From Zobellia roscoffensis (lineage in GTDB: Bacteria > Bacteroidota > Bacteroidia > Flavobacteriales > Flavobacteriaceae): a DNA stretch of 64,000 nt. The stretch lies in the NCBI RefSeq assembly GCF_015330165.1, contig NZ_JADDXT010000002.1:928504-992503 (forward strand), written 5' to 3'. A program made the translations under genes and the position numbers. Below are positions 49,233 to 58,495 of the stretch, one piece after another. Below the pieces are notes generated by a model, which had not been told where the DNA came from, ran no database searches, and was given only the letters and a program-made list of their open reading frames with translations. The stretch's first letter is position 1; every line of letters starts with the position of its first letter.

Positions 49233-50768
49233 TTATACCTGATGTGCAGGTCTTAACAAGTCGTTTACTGTCTTTACAGGGTTGAAAGTAGAAGAAGGCA
49301 CCTCTACAAAAATAGTATTCCAAAAAGCCATGGCACCGTTCCATAAACCCGGAAGCTCCAAGGCCTTCAACTCTCTACCTTCTTTTGTTTTACCGGTAAT
49401 GAAACCTTGCTTTACATCTACAAAGTTCATGAGATTGTATTTCTCTCCTTTATAATTCTTAACGGCACAAACCAAATCTACAGGATTAAAGTGTGTAGAA
49501 TTCTTAAGAATACTGGCCTGTTGCTCCTTATCCATATCTATTTGGGCCGATTCAATAATTTGAAGTGATATATTACCGTTCCTGTCATTAATCCAAAACG
49601 GACCACCACCTGGCTCACCTTCGTTTACTACCATACCACAAATACGTATAGGTCTATTGATTTTATCTTTTAAAATCTCTATTTGTTCACCTATGCTAAA
49701 ACCAGAAAAATTATCAGAAAAACGAACATTAAGGTCACTTTCTAAAAAGCTTTTGATTTCATCTAACTGATCTGCAGTAAGCTCATCCGTATCTAAATTC
49801 TTGGCGTAAGCAAATGCTTTTTCCTGAGCTGTAATAAGAACACCTGCCAATATCTTTTTACTATCCGCAACCTCTGTTGCAAATTTTGGCACCGTAACAT
49901 TATCAATATTCTTAATAAAAATGATGTCCGCATCCTGTTCATTCAAGTTCTCTATTAGAGCACCATGACCACCTGGCCTAAACAAAACGGAACCATCACT
50001 ATTTCTAAAAGGTTCATTCTGCATATCTACGGCAATCGTATCCGTAGAAGGCTTTTGATTGGAATAACTAACGTTAAAAGAAGTTTTGGTAGCTGTAGAA
50101 ACACGGTCTTTTACGGTATCAAACTCCGTATTGAACATATCTCCGTGTTGCTCGCTTATCGTAAAATGCAACTCTGCCGTATCTCCTGTTTTAGCATAAA
50201 CTGAAGCTTCTTTTAAATGTTCTTCAAAAGGCGTTGCCGTATGGTCTCCATAATTATGGAAAGGCAACAATCCCTTTGGAAAGAAACCATAGTTTAAAGC
50301 GTCTTCTGACATCATTTCTTTTACAAAAAGATAGACCTCTTCATCTTTAGAAGACGTTTTACCAGCAATACGTTGTTTTACCAAATCATAAAAAGCAAAG
50401 TTGGTCATACCCTCCGAAAAATCTTTTAGGGCTTTATCTCCTGTTCGCTCAAAATAAGCTTCTAAGGTTTCATTAGCTGGATTGTACGCATCCAAAAAGT
50501 TGAACAAAGCCTTAAACATACGTGATGCCGCACCAGAAGCGGGCACAAACTTCAACAAAGACAAATTGCTTTGTGAGGCGTCAAACTTTTGTATCAAAGC
50601 TTTTTCTTCCGCTTCGGTAAATTTTGAAAGACCTTCACCAACGGTAGCGGCCTTTTCCAATTGTACAAACGGAATACCCTCTTTAAAAGTTTCTATTTGG
50701 TCATGTACCTTTTTTTCTGAAATCCCTTTTTTGGCTAGTAATGCCAAATCATTTTCTGTTAGTGTCAT
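49233..50768 (-). CDS. DUF4301 protein (nucleotidyltransferase-like)
   Basis: A 511-residue cytoplasmic protein of the Bacteroidetes family DUF4301. LLKFVPASGAASRMFKALFNFL (residues ~71-92) and the later GSVLFRPGGHGALIENLNE and IRICGMVVNEGEPGGGPFW resemble the nucleotide-binding and active-site regions of sugar-phosphate nucleotidyltransferases, so such an activity is plausible but unshown. It overlaps the NadR-like kinase by 20 bp and is the last gene of the operon starting at 52173 or 52862. Confidence 0.82.
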   Translation of the reverse strand: MTLTENDLALLAKKGISEKKVHDQIETFKEGIPFVQLEKAATVGEGLSKFTEAEEKALIQKFDASQSNLSLLKFVPASGAASRMFKALFNFLDAYNPANETLEAYFERTGDKALKDFSEGMTNFAFYDLVKQRIAGKTSSKDEEVYLFVKEMMSEDALNYGFFPKGLLPFHNYGDHTATPFEEHLKEASVYAKTGDTAELHFTISEQHGDMFNTEFDTVKDRVSTATKTSFNVSYSNQKPSTDTIAVDMQNEPFRNSDGSVLFRPGGHGALIENLNEQDADIIFIKNIDNVTVPKFATEVADSKKILAGVLITAQEKAFAYAKNLDTDELTADQLDEIKSFLESDLNVRFSDNFSGFSIGEQIEILKDKINRPIRICGMVVNEGEPGGGPFWINDRNGNISLQIIESAQIDMDKEQQASILKNSTHFNPVDLVCAVKNYKGEKYNLMNFVDVKQGFITGKTKEGRELKALELPGLWNGAMAFWNTIFVEVPSSTFNPVKTVNDLLRPAHQV

Positions 50769-51336
50769 CTAATCTTTTCTTCAATAATTTATCTATATGC
50801 TCTACGGCAGTTTCCAAGCGTTCTTTTCTATCGCCCTTCAATATAATAAAATTACGATCATATTTTTCCAGTGTTTCCTTAAAGTGTAAGAACATTCGTT
50901 CGCGTTCATTTGGCTTATCCCTTAAATCATCGCCTACCCAGGGCACATCTATATAAGTAAGCAAATACAAATCATAATGATTATTTAATGCATGTTTCTC
51001 CAAAGCAGGGTCACAATACCCAAGGTAATATGCTTCTGAGTATACTTTGGTCTCTAGTAAATCGGTATCGCAAATTAGAACGTCAGAAGCTTTTTTTGCC
51101 AATTGATTTTCTAACTTCATCTGCCCTTCGGCAATGGGCAACAAATCTTTAGGCTCGCAGGTCTTGCGTTCGTTATTCCACTTATCTTGTAAGTACTCTC
51201 TTGCATACTCCGGCACCCAAACTGTATTGTAATACCGTGCCAACTGATCGGAAAGTGTGGTCTTACCCGTAGATTCCGGACCAAACAGCACTACTTTAAC
51301 AACGTCTGAGGGCTCTTGTTCAAACTTTTTTTCCAT
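50749..51336 (-). CDS. NadR-like P-loop kinase (ribosylnicotinamide kinase-type)
   Basis: A 195-residue P-loop protein starting at ATG 51336 (MEKKFEQEPSD), inside the end of pnuC. Walker A is GPESTGKTTLSDQLA; WVPEYAREYLQDKW and DVLICDTDLLETKVYSEAYYLG match the kinase domain of NadR, which phosphorylates nicotinamide riboside. It lacks NadR's HTH and adenylyltransferase domains. The 46-bp overlap with pnuC implies a joint job of uptake plus trapping by phosphorylation. Whether the vitamin is nicotinamide riboside or thiamine is open (see findings). Confidence 0.83.
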   Translation of the reverse strand: MEKKFEQEPSDVVKVVLFGPESTGKTTLSDQLARYYNTVWVPEYAREYLQDKWNNERKTCEPKDLLPIAEGQMKLENQLAKKASDVLICDTDLLETKVYSEAYYLGYCDPALEKHALNNHYDLYLLTYIDVPWVGDDLRDKPNERERMFLHFKETLEKYDRNFIILKGDRKERLETAVEHIDKLLKKRLDDTNRK

Positions 51337-51929
51337 GCGAGATAACCGTAAACCGCAATAATCGTAAACAGAAAGTATTGCAGGGAGGTAAATATAAGGC
51401 CTTTGTACCAATAAAGGGGAACGCTAATAATATCGCCAATAATCCAATACACCCAATTCTCAAGTTTTTTCTTAGCCATAAGCCACATACCTACAAAGAA
51501 AATGGCGGTGGTTATTGTATCTACATATGCCGTCCAACTATTGAATTTATCAAAAAACAAATAGATCAGGCATACCAAAATAACGGTCGCTACAAATAGC
51601 AGTACAGACCACTTCTTTTCTGTATTGGTGGTGCGTGTGATAGGAATAAAATGGGTTTCATCAACTTTCCTCGTCCATATATACCAACCGTAAATACTCA
51701 TAGAAAAATAGTAGGCATTTATAAGCATATCACCTAAAAGTCCAAAAACCAATAGGATATAAACAAAAACAGCCGTGCTAATTATCCCAGTAGGAAAAAC
51801 AAGAATGTTCTCTTTTTTGGAGAACCAGACGCTAAGAAAACCAAAGATGACTCCAATAATTTCTAAAACCACTAAATGTGTGGCTGTCCCGTCATACTGT
51901 GCAAATATCCAATCAAAAAAATGGCTCAT
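51291..51929 (-). CDS. pnuC: PnuC-family vitamin transporter
   Basis: A 212-residue inner-membrane protein with about seven hydrophobic segments. ATHLVVLEIIGVIFGFLSVWFSKKEN and YYFSMSIYGWYIWTR are typical of PnuC, a facilitator that lets nicotinamide riboside in; relatives in Bacteroidetes (PnuT) carry thiamine. It is followed, with overlap, by a NadR-like kinase, and preceded, with 17-bp overlap, by a YkoF-like thiamine-binding protein. The symbol reflects the family, not a proven substrate. Confidence 0.85.
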   Translation of the reverse strand: MSHFFDWIFAQYDGTATHLVVLEIIGVIFGFLSVWFSKKENILVFPTGIISTAVFVYILLVFGLLGDMLINAYYFSMSIYGWYIWTRKVDETHFIPITRTTNTEKKWSVLLFVATVILVCLIYLFFDKFNSWTAYVDTITTAIFFVGMWLMAKKKLENWVYWIIGDIISVPLYWYKGLIFTSLQYFLFTIIAVYGYLAWKKSLNKSPQTLLK

Positions 51930-52173
51930 ACTCGCTTCGGTCAGACTTTACTATTTTCATAAATAACAGCCCCTTATCCATTAATTCAAAAGCTTCTTTT
52001 ATATCACTCTTAAGGACACTCATCACTTGATCATAATCTCCATACACCTGAGTACTCAAAGGATTTTCCAAAACCATAAGACCTGAAGCGCGCAGTTTTT
52101 TAATAAAGTTTATGATGTGCTCCTCAAAGTCATCCTGTAGAGGGGAAAAGGTAAGTTCTACCGATATGTCCAT
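51913..52173 (-). CDS. YkoF/MTH1187-like thiamine-binding family protein
   Basis: An 86-residue protein with a ferredoxin-like beta-alpha-beta pattern: MDISVELTFSPLQDDFEEHIINFI, GLMVLENPLSTQVYGDYDQVM, then a helix (SDIKEAFELMDKG) and a last strand. This fits the MTH1187/YkoF family, which binds thiamine or its pyrimidine moiety in characterised cases. It overlaps pnuC by 17 bp, suggesting that the pair handles the same vitamin. Cytoplasmic. Confidence 0.72.
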   Translation of the reverse strand: MDISVELTFSPLQDDFEEHIINFIKKLRASGLMVLENPLSTQVYGDYDQVMSVLKSDIKEAFELMDKGLLFMKIVKSDRSEYEPFF

Positions 52174-52229
52174 TTTTTTAATTATTTAAGGTTTAAGAAA
52201 TGATAAGCTTTAGTTTGAAACAGTAGCTT

Positions 52230-52862
52230 TTAGCTCTTTAAAGCGTAGACACAGGTAAATCCTTCAAATTCCATGAACCGTATTTGGTAGATAGACAAAT
52301 CACCATGGTATAAAATTTCGGCAGTAGTAGCTGCACTATCAAAAGTGAAATCCTTAACATTAATATGATGGATAAAACTTATACCCTGTTGAGCATATAT
52401 TTTATAAAGTGCCTCTTTGCTACCCCAAACAATTGTTAGTTTTCGTATTAAGGCATCTGTATTGGCAATGGTCCGGTATTCTTCAATGGGGGTAAACTTA
52501 TGGGCAATACGCAGTATTTTCTCCCTTTGCATTTCAATATCAATGCCCACTTCATGTTTGGCACTTACAATAATGCCCGTAAAGTGATTGGAATGCGTAA
52601 TGCTTATTTTTTTTCCATCCTTCAAATGTGGTTTTCCAAATTCGTCATAAAACAAATCAGCATCCACATAACCGGCCTCCGCCATTAAATGCCTGATGCT
52701 CAAGAAACCCCTGCGATGAAGTTCTGATTTCATGCCATCCATTCGGTTTTGGCAGTGTGGGGTCAGGTCAATTCCTTTAGAAAGCTCCTGTTCTGATTCA
52801 GTTACCTTCCAAATGTACACCTTGGTGTCCTTATTTACCTTTACTATCTTATAAAGAGGCAT
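52230..52862 (-). CDS. 4'-phosphopantetheinyl transferase superfamily protein
   Basis: A 210-residue Sfp-like enzyme that moves the phosphopantetheine arm of CoA to carrier proteins. The metal- and CoA-binding motifs VGIDIEMQREKILRIAHKF and WGSKEALYKIYAQQGISF (WxxKEA) are intact, and KISITHSNHFTGIIVSA contains the conserved S-H. Length fits the Sfp type. It lies 56 bp upstream of the YkoF-like gene and divergent from ahcY. Confidence 0.9.
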   Translation of the reverse strand: MPLYKIVKVNKDTKVYIWKVTESEQELSKGIDLTPHCQNRMDGMKSELHRRGFLSIRHLMAEAGYVDADLFYDEFGKPHLKDGKKISITHSNHFTGIIVSAKHEVGIDIEMQREKILRIAHKFTPIEEYRTIANTDALIRKLTIVWGSKEALYKIYAQQGISFIHHINVKDFTFDSAATTAEILYHGDLSIYQIRFMEFEGFTCVYALKS

Positions 52863-52882
52863 ATGGTTCTATACGTTTTTCT

Positions 52883-52890
52883 TAACTTTG
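52883..52890 (+). promoter_or_regulatory. Putative ahcY -7 element
   Basis: TAACTTTG is an exact TAnnTTTG about 55 bp upstream of the ahcY ATG. No clear TTG at -33. I looked for a SAH or SAM riboswitch in the short leader and found none. Confidence 0.45.
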
Positions 52891-52944
52891 CAACCACAAA
52901 TAGCTGTTTAGCTAATATAACGAAAGTAAAAAATAAAAAAGAAT

Positions 52945-54261
52945 ATGGATACCAAAACTGTTTCTTATGTGCCTTATAAGGTAAAAGATATTTCTTTGGC
53001 GGACTGGGGAAGAAAGGAAATTGAACTTGCAGAAGCCGAAATGCCAGGTCTTATGGCATTACGTGAAGAGTACGGAGAAGAGCAACCTTTAAAAGGTTCG
53101 CGAATTGCCGGATGTCTTCACATGACCATTCAAACAGCCGTTCTTATTGAAACCTTGGTAGCCTTGGGTGCGGATGTTACTTGGAGTTCTTGTAACATTT
53201 TCTCTACACAAGATCATGCCGCTGCTGCAATCGCTGCTGCTGGCATACCTGTTTACGCATGGAAAGGTCTAACGGAAGAAGAATTTAACTGGTGTATTGA
53301 GCAGACTTTGTTCTTTGGCGAAGAGCGCGAGCCTTTAAATATGATTTTAGATGATGGTGGTGATCTTACCAATATGGTATTGGATGACTACCCTGAATTG
53401 GCCGCAGCCATTAAAGGACTTTCTGAAGAGACTACTACTGGTGTTCACCGTTTATACGATCGTGTAAAAAAAGGCACATTACCTATGCCTGCTATTAACG
53501 TAAACGACTCGGTTACAAAATCGAAATTCGATAATAAATACGGATGTCGCGAAAGTGCCGTTGATGCTATTCGACGTGCTACAGATACTATGCTTGCCGG
53601 TAAGCGAGTTGTAGTTGCTGGTTACGGAGATGTTGGTAAAGGTACCGCTGCTTCTTTTAGAGGAGCTGGATCAATTGTTACCGTTACTGAAATCGACCCA
53701 ATATGTGCGCTTCAAGCATGTATGGACGGTTTTGAAGTTAAAAAACTGGAAACCGTTGTAGGTACTGCGGATGTTGTTATCACTACAACAGGTAACAAAG
53801 ACATCATTCGCCCGGAGCATTTTGAAGCGATGAAAGACAAAGTTATTGTTTGTAATATTGGCCATTTCGATAATGAAATCGATATGACTTGGTTGAACAA
53901 TACTCACGGAGCTTCTAAAGATGAAATTAAACCACAAGTAGACAAGTATACTATTGACGGTAAAGATATCATCGTTTTAGCAGAAGGTCGTTTAGTGAAC
54001 TTAGGTTGTGCTACTGGTCACCCAAGTTTTGTTATGAGTAATTCATTTACAAACCAAACCTTGGCACAGATAGAGCTTTGGAAAAACAGCGACAATTACA
54101 AAAACGAAGTATACATGCTACCAAAGCATTTAGATGAAAAAGTAGCTGCTTTGCACCTATCCCGTTTAGGAGCTGAGCTTACAGAACTTAAGCAAGAACA
54201 AGCCGAATATATAGGTGTAACCGTAGAAGGTCCGTTTAAACCGGAGTATTACAGGTATTAG
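52945..54261 (+). CDS. ahcY: Adenosylhomocysteinase
   Basis: A 438-residue NAD-dependent enzyme cleaving S-adenosylhomocysteine to homocysteine and adenosine, closing the methylation cycle. The NAD-binding GYGDVGKGTAASFRGAGS, the active-site segment SSCNIFSTQDHAAAAIA, GHFDNEIDM and the C-terminal KPEYYRY are all intact. Length normal. Monocistronic, with a terminator at 54349-54379. Confidence 0.97.
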   Translation: MDTKTVSYVPYKVKDISLADWGRKEIELAEAEMPGLMALREEYGEEQPLKGSRIAGCLHMTIQTAVLIETLVALGADVTWSSCNIFSTQDHAAAAIAAAGIPVYAWKGLTEEEFNWCIEQTLFFGEEREPLNMILDDGGDLTNMVLDDYPELAAAIKGLSEETTTGVHRLYDRVKKGTLPMPAINVNDSVTKSKFDNKYGCRESAVDAIRRATDTMLAGKRVVVAGYGDVGKGTAASFRGAGSIVTVTEIDPICALQACMDGFEVKKLETVVGTADVVITTTGNKDIIRPEHFEAMKDKVIVCNIGHFDNEIDMTWLNNTHGASKDEIKPQVDKYTIDGKDIIVLAEGRLVNLGCATGHPSFVMSNSFTNQTLAQIELWKNSDNYKNEVYMLPKHLDEKVAALHLSRLGAELTELKQEQAEYIGVTVEGPFKPEYYRY

Positions 54262-54320
54262 GCCTTCGCTTGCGCTCAGTCCTAATTCATGATAGAACTG
54301 CGCTTAGTCCTGATTTTACA
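54262..54320. repeat. Degenerate GCGCTCAGTCCT direct repeat
   Basis: CTTCGCTTGCGCTCAGTCCT at 54264-54283, then AACTGCGCTTAGTCCTGATTT around 54297-54316, repeat the core GCGCTyAGTCCTrATT. The core resembles the CTTCGACTGCGCTCAGTGAGG repeats at 14367-14614, so these may be relics of the same family. Confidence 0.4.
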
Positions 54321-54348
54321 GGCTGTTCACAAGCCTCGTATAAAATTC

Positions 54349-54379
54349 AAAACCTCACAGTAGACTGTGAGGTTTTTTT
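54349..54379. terminator. Bidirectional terminator after ahcY
   Basis: AACCTCACAGT (54351-54361) pairs with ACTGTGAGGTT (54364-54374), followed by a T-run; the A-rich left side allows use by the convergent phytase gene too. Confidence 0.88.
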
Positions 54380-54401
54380 ATAAGTCAAATTTTAATAAGG
54401 T

Positions 54402-55418
54402 TTATTCTATTCCTAACTTTCCCAAATCATAGAAGTAGAAATTCTTTTCATCGTTCATAGCAACGAAGAGACCGTTCTTAAAAGTCGCGTTCAACGGTAC
54501 CGTTACAACCTCGCAGCCATCGGTTTCCAACGTTGAAAGATTAACAGCTTTGATAAACGCGTTCGTTTTTCTTGAATAAATATTGAACTGCCCCTTTTGC
54601 TGGTCAGACACAATTATATACCCTTCTCCATTGGCGTAGCTTGCTATGGCAATACCTTCAATATCACTTTTAAAATCATCGCCGCCAAAACAGCTGAGTT
54701 CTTCATTGCCCATTTCTGGCTCCGCATGGTATTTTCGTATGCAATGCTGTTCATCTGAATAATAAACAAAACCAAGTTCACTATCAACGGCTATGGCTTC
54801 TATTTCCTTTTTTCCACTGAATTTTCCGAATTCTCGAACCAATTCAATCTCTACGCTCCCATTCTGTTTAACCACCAGCTTATATTGATGTAAATACCCT
54901 TCGGCAGGTCCTACTTTACGCCCTACAATGGCATACATACTTTCATCCTTAGGTGATTTATACAAGCCAATACCCATGGGGAGTTTCATTTCAGGGTCTT
55001 TCTCATCAATGAAAACAGGAAAACCGCCGTTATCCAAAGGTGTCATATCCGGCACTGAAAATAAGCGAATCTGACTTCGCTCACGTTCGGCAAACATTAA
55101 AACATCAACCGTAGTAGAGTCGTTTATAACCAAACCATAGGCCACATCAACATTATTGGGCCGTTGTATGTTTCTAATCGTTTTTTCCTCAATGATTTTA
55201 CCGTCGAGGTCAAACGCATAAATAGCACCGTTCGTTTCCTTATCCGTACCAAATACTATACTCTTTGATGCATCTGAGGGATTGACCCAAATAGCGGGAT
55301 CGTCCGTGTCATTTATTGTTTTCTCGGTAATTATATTGGGAGCTATAGCCGGCAGCTTGCTGGTCTTACATGACTGGATAACCAACAGAATGATAAAAAG
55401 GGATAGTAATTTTTTCAT
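54402..55418 (-). CDS. Beta-propeller phytase (lipoprotein)
   Basis: A 338-residue surface or periplasmic lipoprotein (MKKLLSLFIILLVIQSC, Cys 17). DDPAIWVNPSDASKSIVFGTDK is the signature start of calcium-dependent beta-propeller phytases, with RPNNVDVAYGL, GFVYYSDEQHCIRKYHAEP and DIEGIAIASYANGEGYIIVSDQ as further blades. It removes phosphates from phytate. It follows the large TonB-dependent receptor by 58 bp, so uptake and hydrolysis are likely co-expressed. Confidence 0.93.
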   Translation of the reverse strand: MKKLLSLFIILLVIQSCKTSKLPAIAPNIITEKTINDTDDPAIWVNPSDASKSIVFGTDKETNGAIYAFDLDGKIIEEKTIRNIQRPNNVDVAYGLVINDSTTVDVLMFAERERSQIRLFSVPDMTPLDNGGFPVFIDEKDPEMKLPMGIGLYKSPKDESMYAIVGRKVGPAEGYLHQYKLVVKQNGSVEIELVREFGKFSGKKEIEAIAVDSELGFVYYSDEQHCIRKYHAEPEMGNEELSCFGGDDFKSDIEGIAIASYANGEGYIIVSDQQKGQFNIYSRKTNAFIKAVNLSTLETDGCEVVTVPLNATFKNGLFVAMNDEKNFYFYDLGKLGIE

Positions 55419-55476
55419 GAATAGTATGTTATTGACATTTTAAGCAACGCCTTAAAGTGATGTTTTTATTAAATAC

Positions 55477-58341
55477 TTACTTTTTAAAAAGGTCATATTT
55501 GAGGCCAAATGTCAATCGCCTACCATAAAATTCAACCTGCTGCGTACGATCTTTTACACTCTGAAAATAACGAAGTGGCTGATTGGTTATATTATTTAAA
55601 TCCGCATATACACTCAAGCTATTGGTAATCTTAAAACTTGCATTAAAATCTAAGAAAAGTTGAGTATCATAATATCGGTCTTCAAATTCATTACCCCCTA
55701 GCTCATCAATATAAGAATCGGAAAAATTAGATGACAAACGGGCGGAGAATTTCTGGTCATTATAGCCTAACGACGCATTAAATGTATTGGGAGTCGTATT
55801 TGGCAAATCTACATCTTCGCGGTCTTCACCGTCTTCATTCTTTATACCATCCGCAGTAGAGGATATAAAAGTATAATTTAGATAAAGGCTAAAATTACGA
55901 GCGAATCCAGGCAGAAAATCCAATTGCCGTTGAAAAGCGAACTCAGCCCCAAAAATACGCGCACCATCACCGTTCAGAGGCTGAAAAATCTCAAACCCCT
56001 CAGTATCTTCCCCATAAAAATCATCTGTAGCCTCATCCCTGGAGAGGTATATAAAATTATCTATATTCTTATAGAAAAGCCCGCCAGACAGAATACCTAC
56101 ACTTTGGAAATAATGCTCCGCCATTAGGTCAAAATTCATAGATGTAGTCGCCTCCAAATCTGGATTTCCCAAATAGATTTCCTCATCGCCAGAAACAACA
56201 TCTAGAGAGGGCACCAAGTCTTCATAATTTGGCCTAGCCAAAGTATTTGTCCATGCAAAACGTAGAATGGTCTCATCGCTAAGATTATATTTTAGATGAA
56301 GACCAGGCATAAAATTGGTGTATGAACTTTCCTCTTTTAATTCACCTATTAGATCTTCTTCATCAATAATACTGTTACCTACGGCCGTTACCTTTGTAGT
56401 CTCTAAACGGAGACCAAAGAGAAGATTCAATTTCTCGGTGATTTTTTGGTTGGTCATCGCATAAGCGGCATAAACATTTTCATCTACATTGAAATTCGCC
56501 CGTAAAAACTCGTCCGGTACGGATTCACCGTTTACCAAGTTCAAGCTCCCAAGCCATTCTTCATCAGCGAAAGGTCCTGCCAAATACTGGCTGCCAGCAA
56601 GGAAGTCGGAATCAGAAAGGTTTCGGACGGTCACATCTGCCAAGGTGGGAAAATCATCTTCCAAGTCATACTCAAAAAAATCATTGTCTCTTAGCTTTGT
56701 TTTAATTCTAGCCCTACCTCCAAACTTTATGGAACCATCTCCATTCCCAAAAAAATCAGAAGGTATTTCAAAATTCACAAACACATTAAAATCCTCTTCT
56801 TTGGTATATTGGTTTTCTTCAGTAACCTCATCATATTCAAAGTTTGATAAAGCAGCATCATTACTATTAACGGCAGTCATGAGTGGGTACCTAGAATTGG
56901 TATTATCATTGATAACTTCATATTCGTTGGCAAAAACGATATATCTCTCATTCAAACGTTCTTCGGAAGCCTTTGCAAAAGAAGTCATCCAATCCATTTT
57001 TAGGGCACCCCACAAATGGTTACCACCTAGACTGTAATTTTGCATTCGCTGGTCTTCCAAACGTCTATTTTTATTTCGGTTACTATCAATACCCCCTTTT
57101 GTTTCTCTGGTAATTTCCGCTGGAAAACGGGTCAAACTACCATTGTTAACCATAAAATCTCCCAACTCAATATCTTCTCCATCCAATATTTCACTCTGCA
57201 ATGCAAATCGGTTTTCACGATCATCACGCCAGTTATAAATGGTTTTAAGAAAAATGGAATTGTTGGCATCAAAACGGTAGTCAAAATTAGCCGAAACACT
57301 GCGTCTAATACGTTGTACCAAATATTCCCGTTGCTCAAAAACACTCGTGTAAGGGTCAACATCCACTTCCTCTAAAATTGGCTCTCCTTCACCGTCATCT
57401 TCACCCGTGTAGTATTCAAATTCATCAGACCACTCGGCCTCTACGTTATCCGACCCAAAGTCATTGTCATTGTATGACGCGCTCGCCATCCATCCGAATT
57501 TACCATTAGTGCTTCTGTCTCCTATTAGAAAAGAGCCATTAATGATAGCTTTATCCGTAATGAAATTAATACCTGAACCCAATGTAGACGAAAGTCTAAA
57601 CCCTTGCGGGGAAGTTCTAGTCACAAGATTTACCGAACCACCAAGGGCATCCGCATCCATATCTGGAGTAACCGCTTTACTCACTTCTATACTCTGAATC
57701 ATATCTGCGGGAATCAAATCCATCTGCACGTTTCTGTTATCGCCTTCGGCCGATGGCACACGACTACCATTTAAGGAAACCGAATTTAACTGAGGAGATA
57801 GTCCGCGTACAATTATATTTCTAGCTTCCCCTTGATCCACTTGCATGGTTATTCCCGGAATACGCTTTACAGCATCACCAATATTAGCATCCGGAAACTT
57901 TCCGATTTGATCAGTGGCAACCACGTTGGTTATATTCATATTGGTCTTTTGGGTGTTCAGCGCTCTGGATTGACTTCCTAGCCCGTACCCTCTTACTTCC
58001 ACTCCGTCTAACTCTAAAGTTTTTGGTGTTATAAAAATGGAAACCGATGTTGTTTCCTTTTCCTTTACGGAAACCTCTTGTGAAATATCTGCGTAACCTA
58101 AATATGAAATACTCAAAGTGTAATTCCCGGCCGGAATACCTACTAAAGAAAAGCGACCATCAAAGTCCGAGATAGCCCCTTTATTAAGAGTGGATATAAT
58201 GACATTGGCTCCTGGAACGTTAATTCCGTTTTCATCGGAAATTGTCCCCTCTACATTACCCTGTTGAGCAGATAAGGCCGTACTAAAGCAGGCAACAAAC
58301 AGCAATAAAGCTAAAAATTTGAATGCGTTTCTATAATTCAT
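55477..58341 (-). CDS. TonB-dependent receptor, phytate-locus type
   Basis: A 954-residue outer-membrane receptor from ATG 58341 (MNYRNAFKFLALLLF, signal to ~25); 14 upstream residues in frame are not part of a sensible signal peptide. Order: signal, CarboxypepD-regulatory-like domain (~27-105, GNVEGTISDENGINVPGANVI), plug (~125-250, FPDANIGDAVKRIPGITMQ), and barrel ending in FGLKYDLFKK. No SusD partner exists here, so it is not a SusCD system. Linked to phytase downstream and to a TPR-HTH regulator upstream, it is best read as a receptor for phytate or its products. Confidence 0.92.
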   Translation of the reverse strand: MNYRNAFKFLALLLFVACFSTALSAQQGNVEGTISDENGINVPGANVIISTLNKGAISDFDGRFSLVGIPAGNYTLSISYLGYADISQEVSVKEKETTSVSIFITPKTLELDGVEVRGYGLGSQSRALNTQKTNMNITNVVATDQIGKFPDANIGDAVKRIPGITMQVDQGEARNIIVRGLSPQLNSVSLNGSRVPSAEGDNRNVQMDLIPADMIQSIEVSKAVTPDMDADALGGSVNLVTRTSPQGFRLSSTLGSGINFITDKAIINGSFLIGDRSTNGKFGWMASASYNDNDFGSDNVEAEWSDEFEYYTGEDDGEGEPILEEVDVDPYTSVFEQREYLVQRIRRSVSANFDYRFDANNSIFLKTIYNWRDDRENRFALQSEILDGEDIELGDFMVNNGSLTRFPAEITRETKGGIDSNRNKNRRLEDQRMQNYSLGGNHLWGALKMDWMTSFAKASEERLNERYIVFANEYEVINDNTNSRYPLMTAVNSNDAALSNFEYDEVTEENQYTKEEDFNVFVNFEIPSDFFGNGDGSIKFGGRARIKTKLRDNDFFEYDLEDDFPTLADVTVRNLSDSDFLAGSQYLAGPFADEEWLGSLNLVNGESVPDEFLRANFNVDENVYAAYAMTNQKITEKLNLLFGLRLETTKVTAVGNSIIDEEDLIGELKEESSYTNFMPGLHLKYNLSDETILRFAWTNTLARPNYEDLVPSLDVVSGDEEIYLGNPDLEATTSMNFDLMAEHYFQSVGILSGGLFYKNIDNFIYLSRDEATDDFYGEDTEGFEIFQPLNGDGARIFGAEFAFQRQLDFLPGFARNFSLYLNYTFISSTADGIKNEDGEDREDVDLPNTTPNTFNASLGYNDQKFSARLSSNFSDSYIDELGGNEFEDRYYDTQLFLDFNASFKITNSLSVYADLNNITNQPLRYFQSVKDRTQQVEFYGRRLTFGLKYDLFKK

Positions 58342-58495
58342 TTTGATTGGTTTTATACCTCCAAAAATATGTATATCAATCACATAGAGCGTTTCATAAA
58401 AGGAAACAAATAGGCAACATTAAAAGAAACGAGGGAAACAAGAAGGCAACATTAATATTAAGTTTACATTGAGCTTACCTAGCCGAAACACCTAT

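Noticed and set aside
52863..52944. SAM- or SAH-responsive riboswitch before ahcY
   Set aside because: The leader is only ~50 nt and shows none of the conserved helices of SAH or SAM aptamers.
56489..57037. Plus-strand ORF of 182 codons inside the phytate-locus receptor
   Set aside because: Antisense to a clear TonB-dependent receptor; low-complexity Ser/Lys/Phe sequence with no family likeness.
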